Positions 16,098 through 24,684 of a stretch of DNA of 64,000 nucleotides are shown one piece after another (within the stretch, counting starts at the first letter, position 1; every line of letters starts with the position of its first letter). This stretch comes from Streptomyces bungoensis (lineage in GTDB: Bacteria > Actinomycetota > Actinomycetes > Streptomycetales > Streptomycetaceae), in assembly GCF_001514215.1 (NCBI RefSeq), contig NZ_KQ948875.1, positions 1 through 64,000 on the forward strand, read 5' to 3'. Below the pieces are notes generated by a model, which had not been told where the DNA came from, did no database searches, and saw nothing but the letters and a program-made list of their open reading frames with translations. Position numbers and translations under genes: made by a program.

Positions 16098-18452
16098 TCA
16101 CTCCGTCTCGTGGTGGGTTGCTGTTCCCGCGACCATGAGCTGGCCGAGCGCCAGCCCGCCGTCGTTCGGGGGGACTTCGCCGTGCCGCAGGACGGTGAAC
16201 CCGTCCCCGGCCAGCAGGGAGGCGCACTCCTCCTCCAGCAGGCCGTTGGCGAAGACGCCGCCGGTGAGGGCGACCGCGGTCAGGCCGGTCGCGGCGCGGG
16301 CCCGGCGGCAGATCTCCGCGACGGCCCGCGCGGCGCCCCGGTGGAAGCGGGCGGCCAGTTCGGGCGCGGGGACGCCGCGCCGCCGGTCCGCGAGCAGCGC
16401 CGCCAGGGCCGGGGCGGGATCGCAGACGACCGGGTCCGCGCCGGTCACGGCGAAGGGGTACGCCGCCGTGTCCGCGTGCCAGGCCCGGGCCGCGGCGGCC
16501 TCGAGCTCCAGCGCGGCCTGTGCCTCGTAGCCGGCGCGGTGGCACACCCCGGCCAGGGACGACACCGCGTCGAAGAGGCGGCCCATGCTGGACGTGGGCA
16601 CGCAGGCCACCTGCCGCTCCAACTGCCTTCTCAGCACGGCCAGTTCGGCGTCCGGGCAGGCCAGGACACTCGGCAGGTCCGGCTCCCACGGCAGCCCGGC
16701 CGCCCACAGCCGGGCCAGCGCCAGCCGGCAGGGGTTGGCGACGCCCGCGTCCCCGCCGGGCAGGGGGGCGGGGGCCAGGTGGGCGAAGCGCCGGTAGCCG
16801 GTGTAGCCGGCGAGCAGGATCTCGCCGCCCCACACGGTGCCGTCGTCGCCGTAGCCGGTGCCGTCGAAGGCGACGCCGATGACCGGGGTGGTGCCGTCGA
16901 GGCCGTGTTCGGCCATGGCCGAGGCGACGTGGGCGTGGTGGTGCTGGACCAGGACCGGGGCCGCGGCGCCCAGCTGGCGCGCGCGGCGGCGGGCCCAGCC
17001 CGTGGAGTGGTAGCCGGGGTGCCGGTCGGCGGCGATCAGCCGCGGGGTGACGCCGGTGAGGCGGGCGAGGTGCCGTTCGGCCCGCCGGGCGGCCTCCAGG
17101 GTGGCCAGGTCGCCCATGTCGCCGATGTGCGGGCCGAGCCAGGCCTGGTCGCCCTCGCCGAGGCACAGGGCGTTCTTCAGGTCGCCGCCGACGGCGAGCG
17201 TGGGGCGCACCGGTACCGGCAGCCGCAGCGGGCGGGGCACGTGGCCGCGCGACCGGCGCAGCACCTGTGTGCTGCCGTCGGGGCGCACCCGCAGCAGGGA
17301 GTCGTCGCACGGGGAGGCGACGGGCCGGTCGTGGGCCAGCCAGGCGTCGGCCAGCCCGGCGAGGCGGGTCAGCGCCTCGGCGTCGTCGGTGACGATGGGT
17401 TCGCCGGAGCGGTTGCCGCTGGTCATCACCAGCACCCGGGGGCCGGGGGGATCGCCGGGCAGCCCCAGCAGCAGGGTGTGCACGGGGGTGTAGGGCAGCA
17501 TCACGCCCACGTGCGGGCTGCCCGGGCAGACCTGGTCGGCGAGGCGGGGACCGCCCGCCTCGGTGCGCCTGCGCAGCAGGACGACGGGGCGCCGGGGGCC
17601 GGTGAGCGCGGCGCGCTCGGCGGCGGAGAGGTGCGCGACGCGCTCGGCGGTGGCGAGGTCGGCGCACATGACCGCGAACGCCTTGCCGCCCCGCTCCTTG
17701 CGGCGGCGCAGGGTGGCGACGGCGCGGGCGTCGGTGGCGTCGCAGGCCAGGTGGTAGCCGCCGACGCCCTTGACGGCGACGATCCGCCCGGCGGCGAGCA
17801 GGGCCCGTGCCGTGGCCAGGGCCTCGGCGTCCCGGGCCGGGCGCACATCGGTGCCGTCGGCCGGGACCAGGCGCAGCCGCGGGCCGCAGTCGGGGCAGGC
17901 GACGGGCTGGGCGTGGAAGCGCCGGTCGGCGGGGTCGCCGTACTCGCGGGCGCAGGCGGGGCACAGCGGGAAGCCGGCCATGGTGGTGGCCGCGCGGTCG
18001 TAGGGCATCGCGGTGGCGATGGTGAACCGGGGGCCGCAGTGGGTGCAGGTGATGAACGGGTGGCGGTGCCGGCGGTCGGCGGGGTCGGCCAGTTCGCGCA
18101 GGCAGTCGGCGCAGGTCGCGGTGTCGGGCGGAAGCTGGGTGCGGCCCGGGGACTGCTCCGTGGAGCGGATGGTGAAGGGGCCGGTGGCGCCGGTGGCGGG
18201 GAGGTCCTCGGAGCCGATCGCGGTGACGGTGGCGAGCGGGGGCGGCTGCTCGGTCAGCCGGCCGTGGAACCGGTCCACCTCACCGGCCGGGCCCTCCACC
18301 TCGATGAGCACGCCGTCGGCGGTGTTGCTCACGAACCCGGCGAGGGCGAGGTCGGCGGCCAGGCGGTGCACGTACGGCCGGAAGCCGACGCCCTGCACGG
18401 TGCCGCGCACGGTGATGCGGCGGCGGACCGGCCCGGTGACGGGCGCGGTCAC
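16098..18452 (-). CDS. hypF: Carbamoyltransferase HypF
   Basis: HypF, 784 aa from GTG 18452, whose GTGA overlaps the hypB stop. The open frame extends further upstream, but that part is antisense or out of frame with hypB and is not used. Domains in order: acylphosphatase (residues 1-95, VRGTVQGVGFRPY), double zinc finger (about 110-190, pairs CADC, CTHC, CPAC, CPDC), YrdC-like (about 205-390, KGVGGYHLACDA) and Kae1-like (about 400-784, QHHHAHVAS, VAFDGTGYG). It converts carbamoyl phosphate to a HypE thiocarbamate, the precursor of the CN ligands. All catalytic signatures appear intact. Confidence 0.95.
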   Translation of the reverse strand: MTAPVTGPVRRRITVRGTVQGVGFRPYVHRLAADLALAGFVSNTADGVLIEVEGPAGEVDRFHGRLTEQPPPLATVTAIGSEDLPATGATGPFTIRSTEQSPGRTQLPPDTATCADCLRELADPADRRHRHPFITCTHCGPRFTIATAMPYDRAATTMAGFPLCPACAREYGDPADRRFHAQPVACPDCGPRLRLVPADGTDVRPARDAEALATARALLAAGRIVAVKGVGGYHLACDATDARAVATLRRRKERGGKAFAVMCADLATAERVAHLSAAERAALTGPRRPVVLLRRRTEAGGPRLADQVCPGSPHVGVMLPYTPVHTLLLGLPGDPPGPRVLVMTSGNRSGEPIVTDDAEALTRLAGLADAWLAHDRPVASPCDDSLLRVRPDGSTQVLRRSRGHVPRPLRLPVPVRPTLAVGGDLKNALCLGEGDQAWLGPHIGDMGDLATLEAARRAERHLARLTGVTPRLIAADRHPGYHSTGWARRRARQLGAAAPVLVQHHHAHVASAMAEHGLDGTTPVIGVAFDGTGYGDDGTVWGGEILLAGYTGYRRFAHLAPAPLPGGDAGVANPCRLALARLWAAGLPWEPDLPSVLACPDAELAVLRRQLERQVACVPTSSMGRLFDAVSSLAGVCHRAGYEAQAALELEAAAARAWHADTAAYPFAVTGADPVVCDPAPALAALLADRRRGVPAPELAARFHRGAARAVAEICRRARAATGLTAVALTGGVFANGLLEEECASLLAGDGFTVLRHGEVPPNDGGLALGQLMVAGTATHHETE

Positions 18453-19174
18453 GACAGGGCCGCGGACGCGGGGTGGTGGTGGCCGTGGGGGTGGGGGGCG
18501 AGCGGGGGCCGGTGCGCCGGGGCTCCGTCCCGGGCGGCGAGGGCACGCTCCAGGAGGGTGCCGACGCCGTCTCCGGTGCGCGCGCACGACCGTACGATCT
18601 CCACCCCGGGGTTGACCCGCTGGACGTTCGCCCGGAAGGCGGCCTCGTCGAAGCCGGCCGGTTCCGCGAGGTCGGTCTTGGTGATGACGACGAGGTGCGC
18701 GGAGCCGAACGCGGTGGGGTACTTCAGCGGCTTGTCCTCGCCCTCGGTCACCGCCATGAGCACGATCCGCAGGGTCTCGCCGAGGTCGTAGGACGCCGGG
18801 CACACGAGGTTGCCGACGTTCTCCACGAACAGCACGGCGGTGTCCGGCGGCAGCCAGCCCTCGAGGCGGCCGCGGACCTGGCGGGCCTCCAGGTGGCAGA
18901 GCCCGTCGGTGAGGAGCTGCTGGACCGGCGCGCCCGAGCGCGCCAGCCGCGCGGCGTCGTTCTCGGTGGCGAGGTCGGCGGTGAGCGCGGCGACCGGGGT
19001 GCCGCGCCGCACCGCCAGGGCCAGGACCCGGCCGAGGAGTTCCGTCTTGCCGCTGCCCGGGCTGGAGAGCAGGTTCACCAGGGTGACGCGCTGCCGGGCC
19101 AGGTCGTCGCGCAGGCTCGCGGCCAGGTCGTCGTTCTTCGCCAGGACGGCCTGCTTGACGTCGGACCGGCACAT
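18449..19174 (-). CDS. hypB: Hydrogenase nickel-incorporation GTPase HypB
   Basis: HypB, 241 aa, a SIMIBI-class GTPase driving Ni transfer with HypA. Walker A SSPGSGKT lies near residues 37-44, ENVGNLVCP supplies the nickel/zinc-binding Cys and base-sensing region, and TKTDL is the guanine-specificity motif. There is no CxxCGC high-affinity N-terminal motif (it begins MCRSD). Instead the C-terminus is His-rich (HPHGHHHP), possibly a nickel store. It starts 62 bp after the maturation protease and is coupled to hypF by GTGA. Confidence 0.95.
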   Translation of the reverse strand: MCRSDVKQAVLAKNDDLAASLRDDLARQRVTLVNLLSSPGSGKTELLGRVLALAVRRGTPVAALTADLATENDAARLARSGAPVQQLLTDGLCHLEARQVRGRLEGWLPPDTAVLFVENVGNLVCPASYDLGETLRIVLMAVTEGEDKPLKYPTAFGSAHLVVITKTDLAEPAGFDEAAFRANVQRVNPGVEIVRSCARTGDGVGTLLERALAARDGAPAHRPPLAPHPHGHHHPASAALS

Positions 19175-19236
19175 GGGCGCAGCTCCTCACCGATCGGTAG
19201 GCGGAGCCCCGGCCGCGTCCGGTGCGTCCCGGGGTC

Positions 19237-19827
19237 TCACCGATCTTCGGCCGCGCCGGGGACGACGCCGTGCAGCGCAGCCGCGCGCGGGGCCCCGGAT
19301 TCCACCGGGCGGCCCAACGGCGGTGCCGGCGCGGCCGGGTCGGCGAGCAGGACGGGGACGAGCGTGTGCAGGGCGTCGACGGCCCGGCCGACCGCCTCGC
19401 GCACCTCCATGCCGAGTCCGGGCAGGATGTCCTCGTCGCCGCTCGGCAGCAGGCCCGGCTCGCAGGCCAGCACCAGGACCCGGGGCAGCGGTTCGTCGCC
19501 CAGGTGGGCGGCCAGGGCGAGGACCTTCTCCGGGTCCATCCCGTGGGCCTCGGGCACGGCCGTGCCGTCGGGGGGTTCCGCCTCGATCAGGCTGAGCGTG
19601 CCGGGGGCGTGCCCGCGGGCGGCCGCGTCGACCAGGACGGCGGTGTCGTAGCCGTCCAGCAGCGTGTAGGCGAGGTCCATCCCCCGGATGCCGAAGTCCC
19701 GCACGAGCACCCCGTCCGGCAGCGGCCGCTCCCCGAGGGCCCGGATGACCTCGGGCCCGAACGCGTCGTCGCCGAGGAAGATGTTCCCGACACCGGCGAC
19801 GAGCAGCCGGGCGGCCGAGGGGGTCAC
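19237..19827 (-). CDS. Hydrogenase maturation endopeptidase (HyaD/HupD family)
   Basis: Nickel-dependent protease, 196 aa, that removes the large-subunit C-terminal peptide once Ni is inserted. Start GTG 19827 overlaps the hypX stop (GTGA). Family features: VGNIFLGDDAFG with the metal-binding acidic residue, LVDAAARG, and AHGMDPEKVL with the likely third nickel ligand His. The final 40 residues are Pro/Ala-rich and probably unstructured. Its substrate is most likely HhyL, which keeps a 22-residue tail after DPCLPCGVH. Confidence 0.92.
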   Translation of the reverse strand: MTPSAARLLVAGVGNIFLGDDAFGPEVIRALGERPLPDGVLVRDFGIRGMDLAYTLLDGYDTAVLVDAAARGHAPGTLSLIEAEPPDGTAVPEAHGMDPEKVLALAAHLGDEPLPRVLVLACEPGLLPSGDEDILPGLGMEVREAVGRAVDALHTLVPVLLADPAAPAPPLGRPVESGAPRAAALHGVVPGAAEDR

Positions 19828-21527
19828 GCGGTGTCTCCGGCCGGCATGGTCAGGGGGCGGGGTGAGCCGGTGGGCCGTTTGCGGACGAAGGCGGAGCGCA
19901 GGGCGTGGTACGGGGCGGTGGGGTCGAAGAAGATGGCGTGCATGCGGGCGAGTTCGTCGCGCCGGTAGTCCGCAAGGGGCCGCTCCTGCTCGTCGGCGCG
20001 GCGCGCCGCGGCCTTGGCGGCGATCCGTTGCCGCAGGTCGGGGGCGGCGGCGAGGCCGGCGGCGAGGAGTTCGGCCTCGGCGGCGAAGTCCCCGGCCCCG
20101 GCGGGCACCAGCCGGTCCACGAGCCCGAGCCACTCGGCCGACGCGGCGCTGACCGGCAGTGCCTGCGTGGTCAGCCGGCGCGCGGTGCCGTCGCCGACGC
20201 GGCGCGGCAGCGTGTACGTCCAGAACTCGGAGCCGTACAGCCCCATCCGCCGGTAGTGCGGGTTGAGGACGGCGCCGGTGCGGCACCACACCTGGTCGGC
20301 GGCGAGGGCGAGCATGACGCCGCCGGCCGCCGCGTTTCCGGCGAGCGCGGCCACCACCAGCCGGTCGGTGGTGCGCAGCACCGCCTCGACGAGGTCGTCC
20401 ATGGCGTTGAGGTTCGCCCACGACTCCTCGGCGGGGTCGGCGGCCGCCTCGATGACGTTCAGGTGGATGCCGTTGGAGAAGAAGTCGCGGGCCCCGCCGA
20501 GCACGAGCACGGAGGTGGGCCGGGCGAGCGCGTACTCGTAGGCGGCGAGCAGCCTGCGGCACTGGTCGGTGCTCATGGCGCCGCCGGGGAAGGAGAAGTC
20601 GAGGAAGCCGACGTCGCCCTGCTGCCGGTAGCGGATGTCGGTCCAGGTCCGGCGGTCCGCGGGCAGGTCGAGCGGGACGGGGGCCTCCGGAAGCGTCACG
20701 GAGAAGGACGCGAGGACGGAGGCGGCGGGGCGCCGGAAGGGCGCCGGGTCACCGGAGCTCTTGCGGGGGCGCAGTTCCGGGATCCACACGGCGCCGTCAC
20801 GGGTGGCCCGGCACACCGCGCCCGCCCGGGTGGCGAGCAGTTCGCCGGGCCGGCCGCGGAGCTGGTCCTCGGGGTGCCCCCCGTGCAGGAACACCTCGTG
20901 ACCGAGGAGTTCGTCCAGGACGCCCGGCTGGGAGTCGGCGCCGCGGAGCTTGCGCAGCACGGTGTCGGTGCTGTCGTTCTCCCAGTCGATCCGGCGCCGC
21001 TCCTGCCGGAGGAAGTCGCGCCACACGACGGGTACGAAGTCGCCGGTCTGGGGCCGCGGCTTGTAGGAGGCGCCCGCGTACCGTTCGACGGCGAGCAGAA
21101 CGGCGGCCGCGGCGGCGTCCGAGGCCTCGTTGCGGTACAGGTCGCTCTTGCCGACGGGCGGCACGGGGAACGACTGCGACGCCCAGATGTCCCCCGCGTC
21201 CATGGCCGCCTCCGCCTGCAGCACCGTCACGCCCCAGGACGGAGCCCGGTCGGCGATCGCCCAGTCCAGCGAGGAGGGCCCCCGGTCGCCGGGCGGCCCG
21301 GGGTGCACGATCAGGCAGGTGTGCTCCCGCCAGACGTCCTCGGGCAGGGCGGTCCTGAGCATAGGCGCGACGACCAGGTCGGGACGCAGCTCGTGGACGG
21401 CGGCCCGGACGGCGTCGGGCCCGTGCGTGTCGAGCACGACGTCCACCCGGTGTCCCCGGTCCGACAGCTCGGCGTACACCCGCTGGGAGAGACTGTTGAA
21501 CGCGCTGGCGACGAGCAGAATGTCCAT
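19824..21527 (-). CDS. hypX: HypX/HoxX, formyl-transfer protein for aerobic CO-ligand synthesis
   Basis: A 567-aa two-domain protein. Residues 1-270 resemble methionyl-tRNA formyltransferase (hydrolase-like start DILLVASAFNSLSQ, then LIVHPGPPGDRGPSSLDWA, which replaces the usual N..PSLLP-type region). Residues 290-540 resemble enoyl-CoA hydratase (FSFPGGAMS, RDFFSNGIHLNVIE, GNAAAGGVMLALAAD, NPHYRRMGLYG). HypX takes a formyl group from N10-formyl-THF and releases it as CO for the active-site iron under aerobic conditions (established in Aquifex/Ralstonia systems). Its presence matches an aerobic high-affinity hydrogenase. First gene of the minus-strand maturation operon, coupled to the protease gene. 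Confidence 0.94.
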   Translation of the reverse strand: MDILLVASAFNSLSQRVYAELSDRGHRVDVVLDTHGPDAVRAAVHELRPDLVVAPMLRTALPEDVWREHTCLIVHPGPPGDRGPSSLDWAIADRAPSWGVTVLQAEAAMDAGDIWASQSFPVPPVGKSDLYRNEASDAAAAAVLLAVERYAGASYKPRPQTGDFVPVVWRDFLRQERRRIDWENDSTDTVLRKLRGADSQPGVLDELLGHEVFLHGGHPEDQLRGRPGELLATRAGAVCRATRDGAVWIPELRPRKSSGDPAPFRRPAASVLASFSVTLPEAPVPLDLPADRRTWTDIRYRQQGDVGFLDFSFPGGAMSTDQCRRLLAAYEYALARPTSVLVLGGARDFFSNGIHLNVIEAAADPAEESWANLNAMDDLVEAVLRTTDRLVVAALAGNAAAGGVMLALAADQVWCRTGAVLNPHYRRMGLYGSEFWTYTLPRRVGDGTARRLTTQALPVSAASAEWLGLVDRLVPAGAGDFAAEAELLAAGLAAAPDLRQRIAAKAAARRADEQERPLADYRRDELARMHAIFFDPTAPYHALRSAFVRKRPTGSPRPLTMPAGDTA

Positions 21528-21593
21528 GACACGGCATGTTCGTCGCTCGCCGGGATCCCGGGAAGAACCCCTACGGCGTTTCGTCCGCCCCGC

Positions 21594-21962
21594 TCAGGTC
21601 TCTTCCTCCATTCGGATCGCATTCCTCAGGTCCTCGAAGGCCTTCCCCTTCCCGTCCTCGTGCGCTTCGAGCAGGGCGGCGGCGATCGCGTCGAGCTTGC
21701 GCTGGATGGCGTGCTCCGCCCGCATCTCGGCGTTCTTCAGCAGCGCCAGCAGCAGCAGGGTCACGGCGGTCATGGACTCGCCCGCGAGCAGCAGCAGTTC
21801 GATGTCGAGGTGAGCGGCGTGGGCGGTGAGGAAGAAGCCGACGAGGAGGAGGCAGAAGAGGAAGAAGGCCGGGGAGCTGGTGAAGTTGGAGGCGTACTCG
21901 GCGAGCTGCTCGAACCGGCCGCGGCGCGCGCCGCCGCGGTGGACGGGGTTCTGGAAGGTCAT
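21594..21962 (-). CDS. Low-affinity iron permease family protein
   Basis: A 122-aa membrane protein matching the short bacterial version of the Fet4-type low-affinity iron permease family. A helical N-terminus (FEQLAEYASNFTSSP) precedes two hydrophobic helices (about residues 32-50 and 57-80) and a charged amphipathic C-terminal helix (KNAEMRAEHAIQRKLDAI). The name is inherited from yeast Fet4 homology; iron transport by such short forms is unproven. It sits 67 bp upstream of hypX on the same strand, but co-transcription is uncertain. Confidence 0.75.
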   Translation of the reverse strand: MTFQNPVHRGGARRGRFEQLAEYASNFTSSPAFFLFCLLLVGFFLTAHAAHLDIELLLLAGESMTAVTLLLLALLKNAEMRAEHAIQRKLDAIAAALLEAHEDGKGKAFEDLRNAIRMEEET

Positions 21963-22096
21963 GCGCCACGCTTACCCCGCGGACGGGCGACGACGGCCGG
22001 GACATACCCCCGCAGACAGGTCCGACCCGGTGGGGGACGCGGACGCACGGGGCCCGGGCGGCGGCAGGGGGGGCGCCGGCAGCTGGCCCCCGGCCG

Positions 22097-22621
22097 TCAG
22101 GCGGCGAGGGCCGGGCCCGGGAGCAGACGGTCCAGGAGCTGGTCCTGGTGGAGTCCGGCCACCGGCGCGAGGAAGTCGGGGTGGCGCAGCAGTGCCGCGG
22201 CCCGCCGGTCGCTGTCGTCGGGTGCGAGCAGGCGCCGGAACTCGACCGGCAGGCCCGAGGTGTGCTCCCCGCCGGCGACGGCGCCGACGGCCAGCACGGC
22301 CAGCGCGGGGTCGGTCAGCAGGGCCGCGGCCCAGCTGGCGACGACCTCGTCCACCCAGGTGCGCCACGCCCACTCCTCGCCGGCGGCGTCGCCGGCGTCC
22401 GCACCGGTGATCCAGTCCAGGCGGGCGGCGCCGCCCGGGCCGGACAGGGTGACGAGACCGGCGTCGATCTCGGTCGGGTACCGCAGCCATGCCGCGACCG
22501 TCACGGCCTGCCGGGCCTGCGCCTCGCACAGGGCCGAGGCCAGCGCGCCGCCGCACGGCGGGTAGGCGCCGGTCAGCCAGCGGGCCGTCGCGGCGATGAG
22601 GGGAGAGAGATCGGTGAGCAC
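22097..22621 (-). CDS. Hypothetical protein (174 aa)
   Basis: A soluble, Ala/Leu-rich, acidic 174-aa protein from GTG 22621. Trp-rich spots occur in the middle (GEEWAWRTWVDEVVASW). There is no signal peptide, membrane helix or recognised motif; the strong third-position GC bias and lack of a better overlapping frame support coding. It is divergent from the DUF1360 gene with 214 bp between the starts, which must hold both promoters. Function unknown. Confidence 0.6.
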   Translation of the reverse strand: MLTDLSPLIAATARWLTGAYPPCGGALASALCEAQARQAVTVAAWLRYPTEIDAGLVTLSGPGGAARLDWITGADAGDAAGEEWAWRTWVDEVVASWAAALLTDPALAVLAVGAVAGGEHTSGLPVEFRRLLAPDDSDRRAAALLRHPDFLAPVAGLHQDQLLDRLLPGPALAA

Positions 22622-22835
22622 TGCCGGGCCGTCCGTGGTGCGTATGGGAACAGGGGCTCGTCCCCACGGTAGTCCCGGGTCCGGCGCGGCAGGGCGCGGC
22701 TGGGACCTTCGTCATATGTGGCCTCGGCCACGCCGCGCCGACGGCGGCGTGTGGCCCCGGGGACCGGGGGAACTCGGGGCGCCCCGCCACCGGGTGGGCC
22801 GTGCCGGGCCGTACCCGGCCGTACCAGGAGGCCCC

Positions 22836-23342
22836 ATGACGACGGACGCCGGACGAACGGACGCCGGACACTACGACGACGAGGGTGACGTCCCCCTCGC
22901 GGGCTACGCCGTGCTCGCCTCCGTCTTCGCGGCGAGCGTAGGCACCTACGCCCTGGTGGCCCGGTCCCGGGGCGTGCGGCTGCCGCCTGAGGTGCCGCCG
23001 TGGGACGTCGCCCTGCTGGGTGCCGCGGCCTACAAGACGTCCAGGCTGCTGACCCGGGACAAGATCACGAGTTTTCTGCGCGCCCCGTTCACGCACCGCT
23101 CCGGTGAGGGCGAGGCGAGCGAGGTGATGGACGAGCCGCGGGGCCGCGGGGTGCGGCGGGCGGTGGGCGATCTGCTGTCCTGCCCGTTCTGCACCTCGGC
23201 GTGGACGGCCACGGCGCTGGTCTGCTCGTACACCGCCTCGCCCCGGCTGACCCGCCTGGTCTGCGGCGGCTTCGCGGCGGTCACGGTGGCCGACTGGCTG
23301 CAGTACGCGTGGACCTGGACGCAGGCGGCGACCGAGGACTGA
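22836..23342 (+). CDS. DUF1360 family membrane protein
   Basis: A 168-aa protein, start ATG 22836 after AGGAGG. An N-terminal hydrophobic helix (about residues 22-42) is followed by LLGAAAYKTSRLLTRDKITSFLRAPF, the family signature DLLSCPFCTSAW (about residues 113-124) and a final hydrophobic helix. This layout matches DUF1360 proteins, membrane proteins often found near spore-coat or stress genes. The two Cys of CPFC may bind metal or form a disulfide. Function unknown. Confidence 0.82.
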   Translation: MTTDAGRTDAGHYDDEGDVPLAGYAVLASVFAASVGTYALVARSRGVRLPPEVPPWDVALLGAAAYKTSRLLTRDKITSFLRAPFTHRSGEGEASEVMDEPRGRGVRRAVGDLLSCPFCTSAWTATALVCSYTASPRLTRLVCGGFAAVTVADWLQYAWTWTQAATED

Positions 23343-23431
23343 GCACCGCGGGCCGTAGGACGGCCCGATGGGTGGGTACTCGCCGGTTGCGGGGCGTCCG
23401 GGCGCCACCTCCGTGAGGAAGGAGCCGGCCC

Positions 23432-23863
23432 ATGCATCACGACGAGATGATCGGAAAAGTGCAGGCACTCGCCGCGCTGCCCGACCGGCGGTCGGCCGAG
23501 CGGGCGGCGCACGCCGTGGTCAGCACGCTGTCGGAGCGGCTGCCGTCCGGTCTCGCCCGCCACGTGGCCGCCCAGCTGCCGCCGGACCTGGCGGCCGCCA
23601 TGCGGGAGGCGGCTCAGGCGGGCGCCGGAGCCGACGCGGGAACGGCGGGCGAGCGGTTCGGGCTGACCGTCTTCGCCGGGCGGATCGCCGGCCGGGCCGG
23701 CACGGACGAGGACACGGCGCTGCGCGAGGCCGCCGCCGTCCTGGAGGTGCTGGACGCCGCCCTCGCTCCCGAGCTGACCGAGCGGATGGCCGGGGCGCTG
23801 CCCCCGGACATCCGGGACCTGCTGCCCGTGGGGCGCGCCGCGGACGGCGGCGAGACGGGCTGA
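23432..23863 (+). CDS. DUF2267 domain protein
   Basis: A 143-aa soluble protein. The pattern of two related helical halves, each with L..RLP..L..HVAAQLP.dL-type sequence (about residues 30-55 and 105-135), matches DUF2267, a family also seen in CBS-domain stress proteins. ATG 23432 follows GAGGAAGGAGCC. Likely cytosolic and stress-linked (inference); biochemical role unknown. It stands between DUF1360 and the ANTAR gene, all on the plus strand. Confidence 0.78.
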   Translation: MHHDEMIGKVQALAALPDRRSAERAAHAVVSTLSERLPSGLARHVAAQLPPDLAAAMREAAQAGAGADAGTAGERFGLTVFAGRIAGRAGTDEDTALREAAAVLEVLDAALAPELTERMAGALPPDIRDLLPVGRAADGGETG

Positions 23864-23979
23864 GCGGCAGCGACGCGGGCCGGCCGGTGTGACGGTGGTC
23901 GCGGGGCTGTTTCCCCGCGTGTGCGGGGGGTCACCGGAGGGCAGCCGAGAGGTGATGTCCCCGTTCGCAAAGGTGCTCC

Positions 23980-24327
23980 ATGGCCTTCTTCGCGCTCTCC
24001 CGCCACCAGCCACTGGTCCTGCTCTCCGCCACCGACCTCGCCCAGGCGTACGAGCGGCTGGGTGACGAGAACCGGCATCTGCAGCACGCGGTGCGGTCGC
24101 ACGCGGTGATCGACCAGGCCATCGGGGCCGTGGTGGTCCTCGGGCAGCTCGCGCCGGAGGAGGCCTGGCGGGCGCTGCGGGACGTCTCCCAGCGCACCAA
24201 CACCAAGCTGCGCACGGTCGCCGAGCACGTCCTCGCCTACGCCCAGGGCGGCCCGCTCCCCGAGGCGGAGCGCTCTGAGCTGGGCCGGGCGATCACCCGC
24301 TACCGCCCGGTCACGCCCGGTCAGTGA
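23980..24327 (+). CDS. ANTAR domain protein
   Basis: A 115-aa protein whose residues about 22-88 match an ANTAR RNA-binding domain: a coiled ERLGDENRHLQHAV start, RSHAVIDQAIGAVVV, then the AWRALRDVSQRTNTKLRTVAEHVL helix pair. ANTAR proteins bind paired hexaloop hairpins in leader RNAs and act as antiterminators. No GAF or receiver domain is attached, so the input signal must come from elsewhere. The 3' end overlaps the convergent 45-aa membrane protein gene. Confidence 0.8.
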   Translation: MAFFALSRHQPLVLLSATDLAQAYERLGDENRHLQHAVRSHAVIDQAIGAVVVLGQLAPEEAWRALRDVSQRTNTKLRTVAEHVLAYAQGGPLPEAERSELGRAITRYRPVTPGQ

Positions 24328-24458
24328 CGTCCGGCCGGACGCCGGCGCCGGGCGTGGCGGGGCCCGGGGGGCCTGGTGACCCAGTGGTCCTCGACCCGGT
24401 CCAGACCGTAGAGCAGCAGGCTGAGGACGGGGAGCAGCAGAAGCGCGACGACGATCAT
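24321..24458 (-). CDS. Small single-span membrane protein (45 aa)
   Basis: A short gene from ATG 24458, preceded by GGGAGGG at good spacing. The product begins MIVVALLLLPVLSLLLYGLD, a clear membrane helix, then RVEDHW and a basic Arg/His/Pro tail, predicting N-out, C-in. The strong ribosome-binding site and hydrophobic design support a real protein despite its size. It overlaps the ANTAR gene end by seven bases in convergent orientation. Function unknown. Confidence 0.65.
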   Translation of the reverse strand: MIVVALLLLPVLSLLLYGLDRVEDHWVTRPPGPRHARRRRPAGRH

Positions 24459-24684
24459 GGCGGGACCCTCCCTGCCGAGGACCCGGCCCGGGTGCCCCCG
24501 CGCCCGAGCACCCAACGCCGGCACGTTGTGAAGTTCCTGTGACCGTCCGCGGGGCGCGAGGCGCCCGGCGCGCCACGTGCGGCCCTGGGCGCGTTGTCCG
24601 GCCGGTGTCCCGGGGTTGCCCTTACCGTTCTTGAGCGAGTGACGGGCCGTCAGGTCCGAGGCGGGATCGGAGGCGGGTGACCTG

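Noticed and set aside
16098..19190. Apparent 1,030-codon fusion reading into the hypB region ahead of hypF
   Set aside because: The extra 246 codons overlap hypB out of frame. The acylphosphatase start and GTGA coupling place HypF's start at 18452.
19905..22565. Plus-strand frame of 886 codons across hypX and the iron permease
   Set aside because: Antisense to hypX, which has clear domains; composition is that of a shadow frame.
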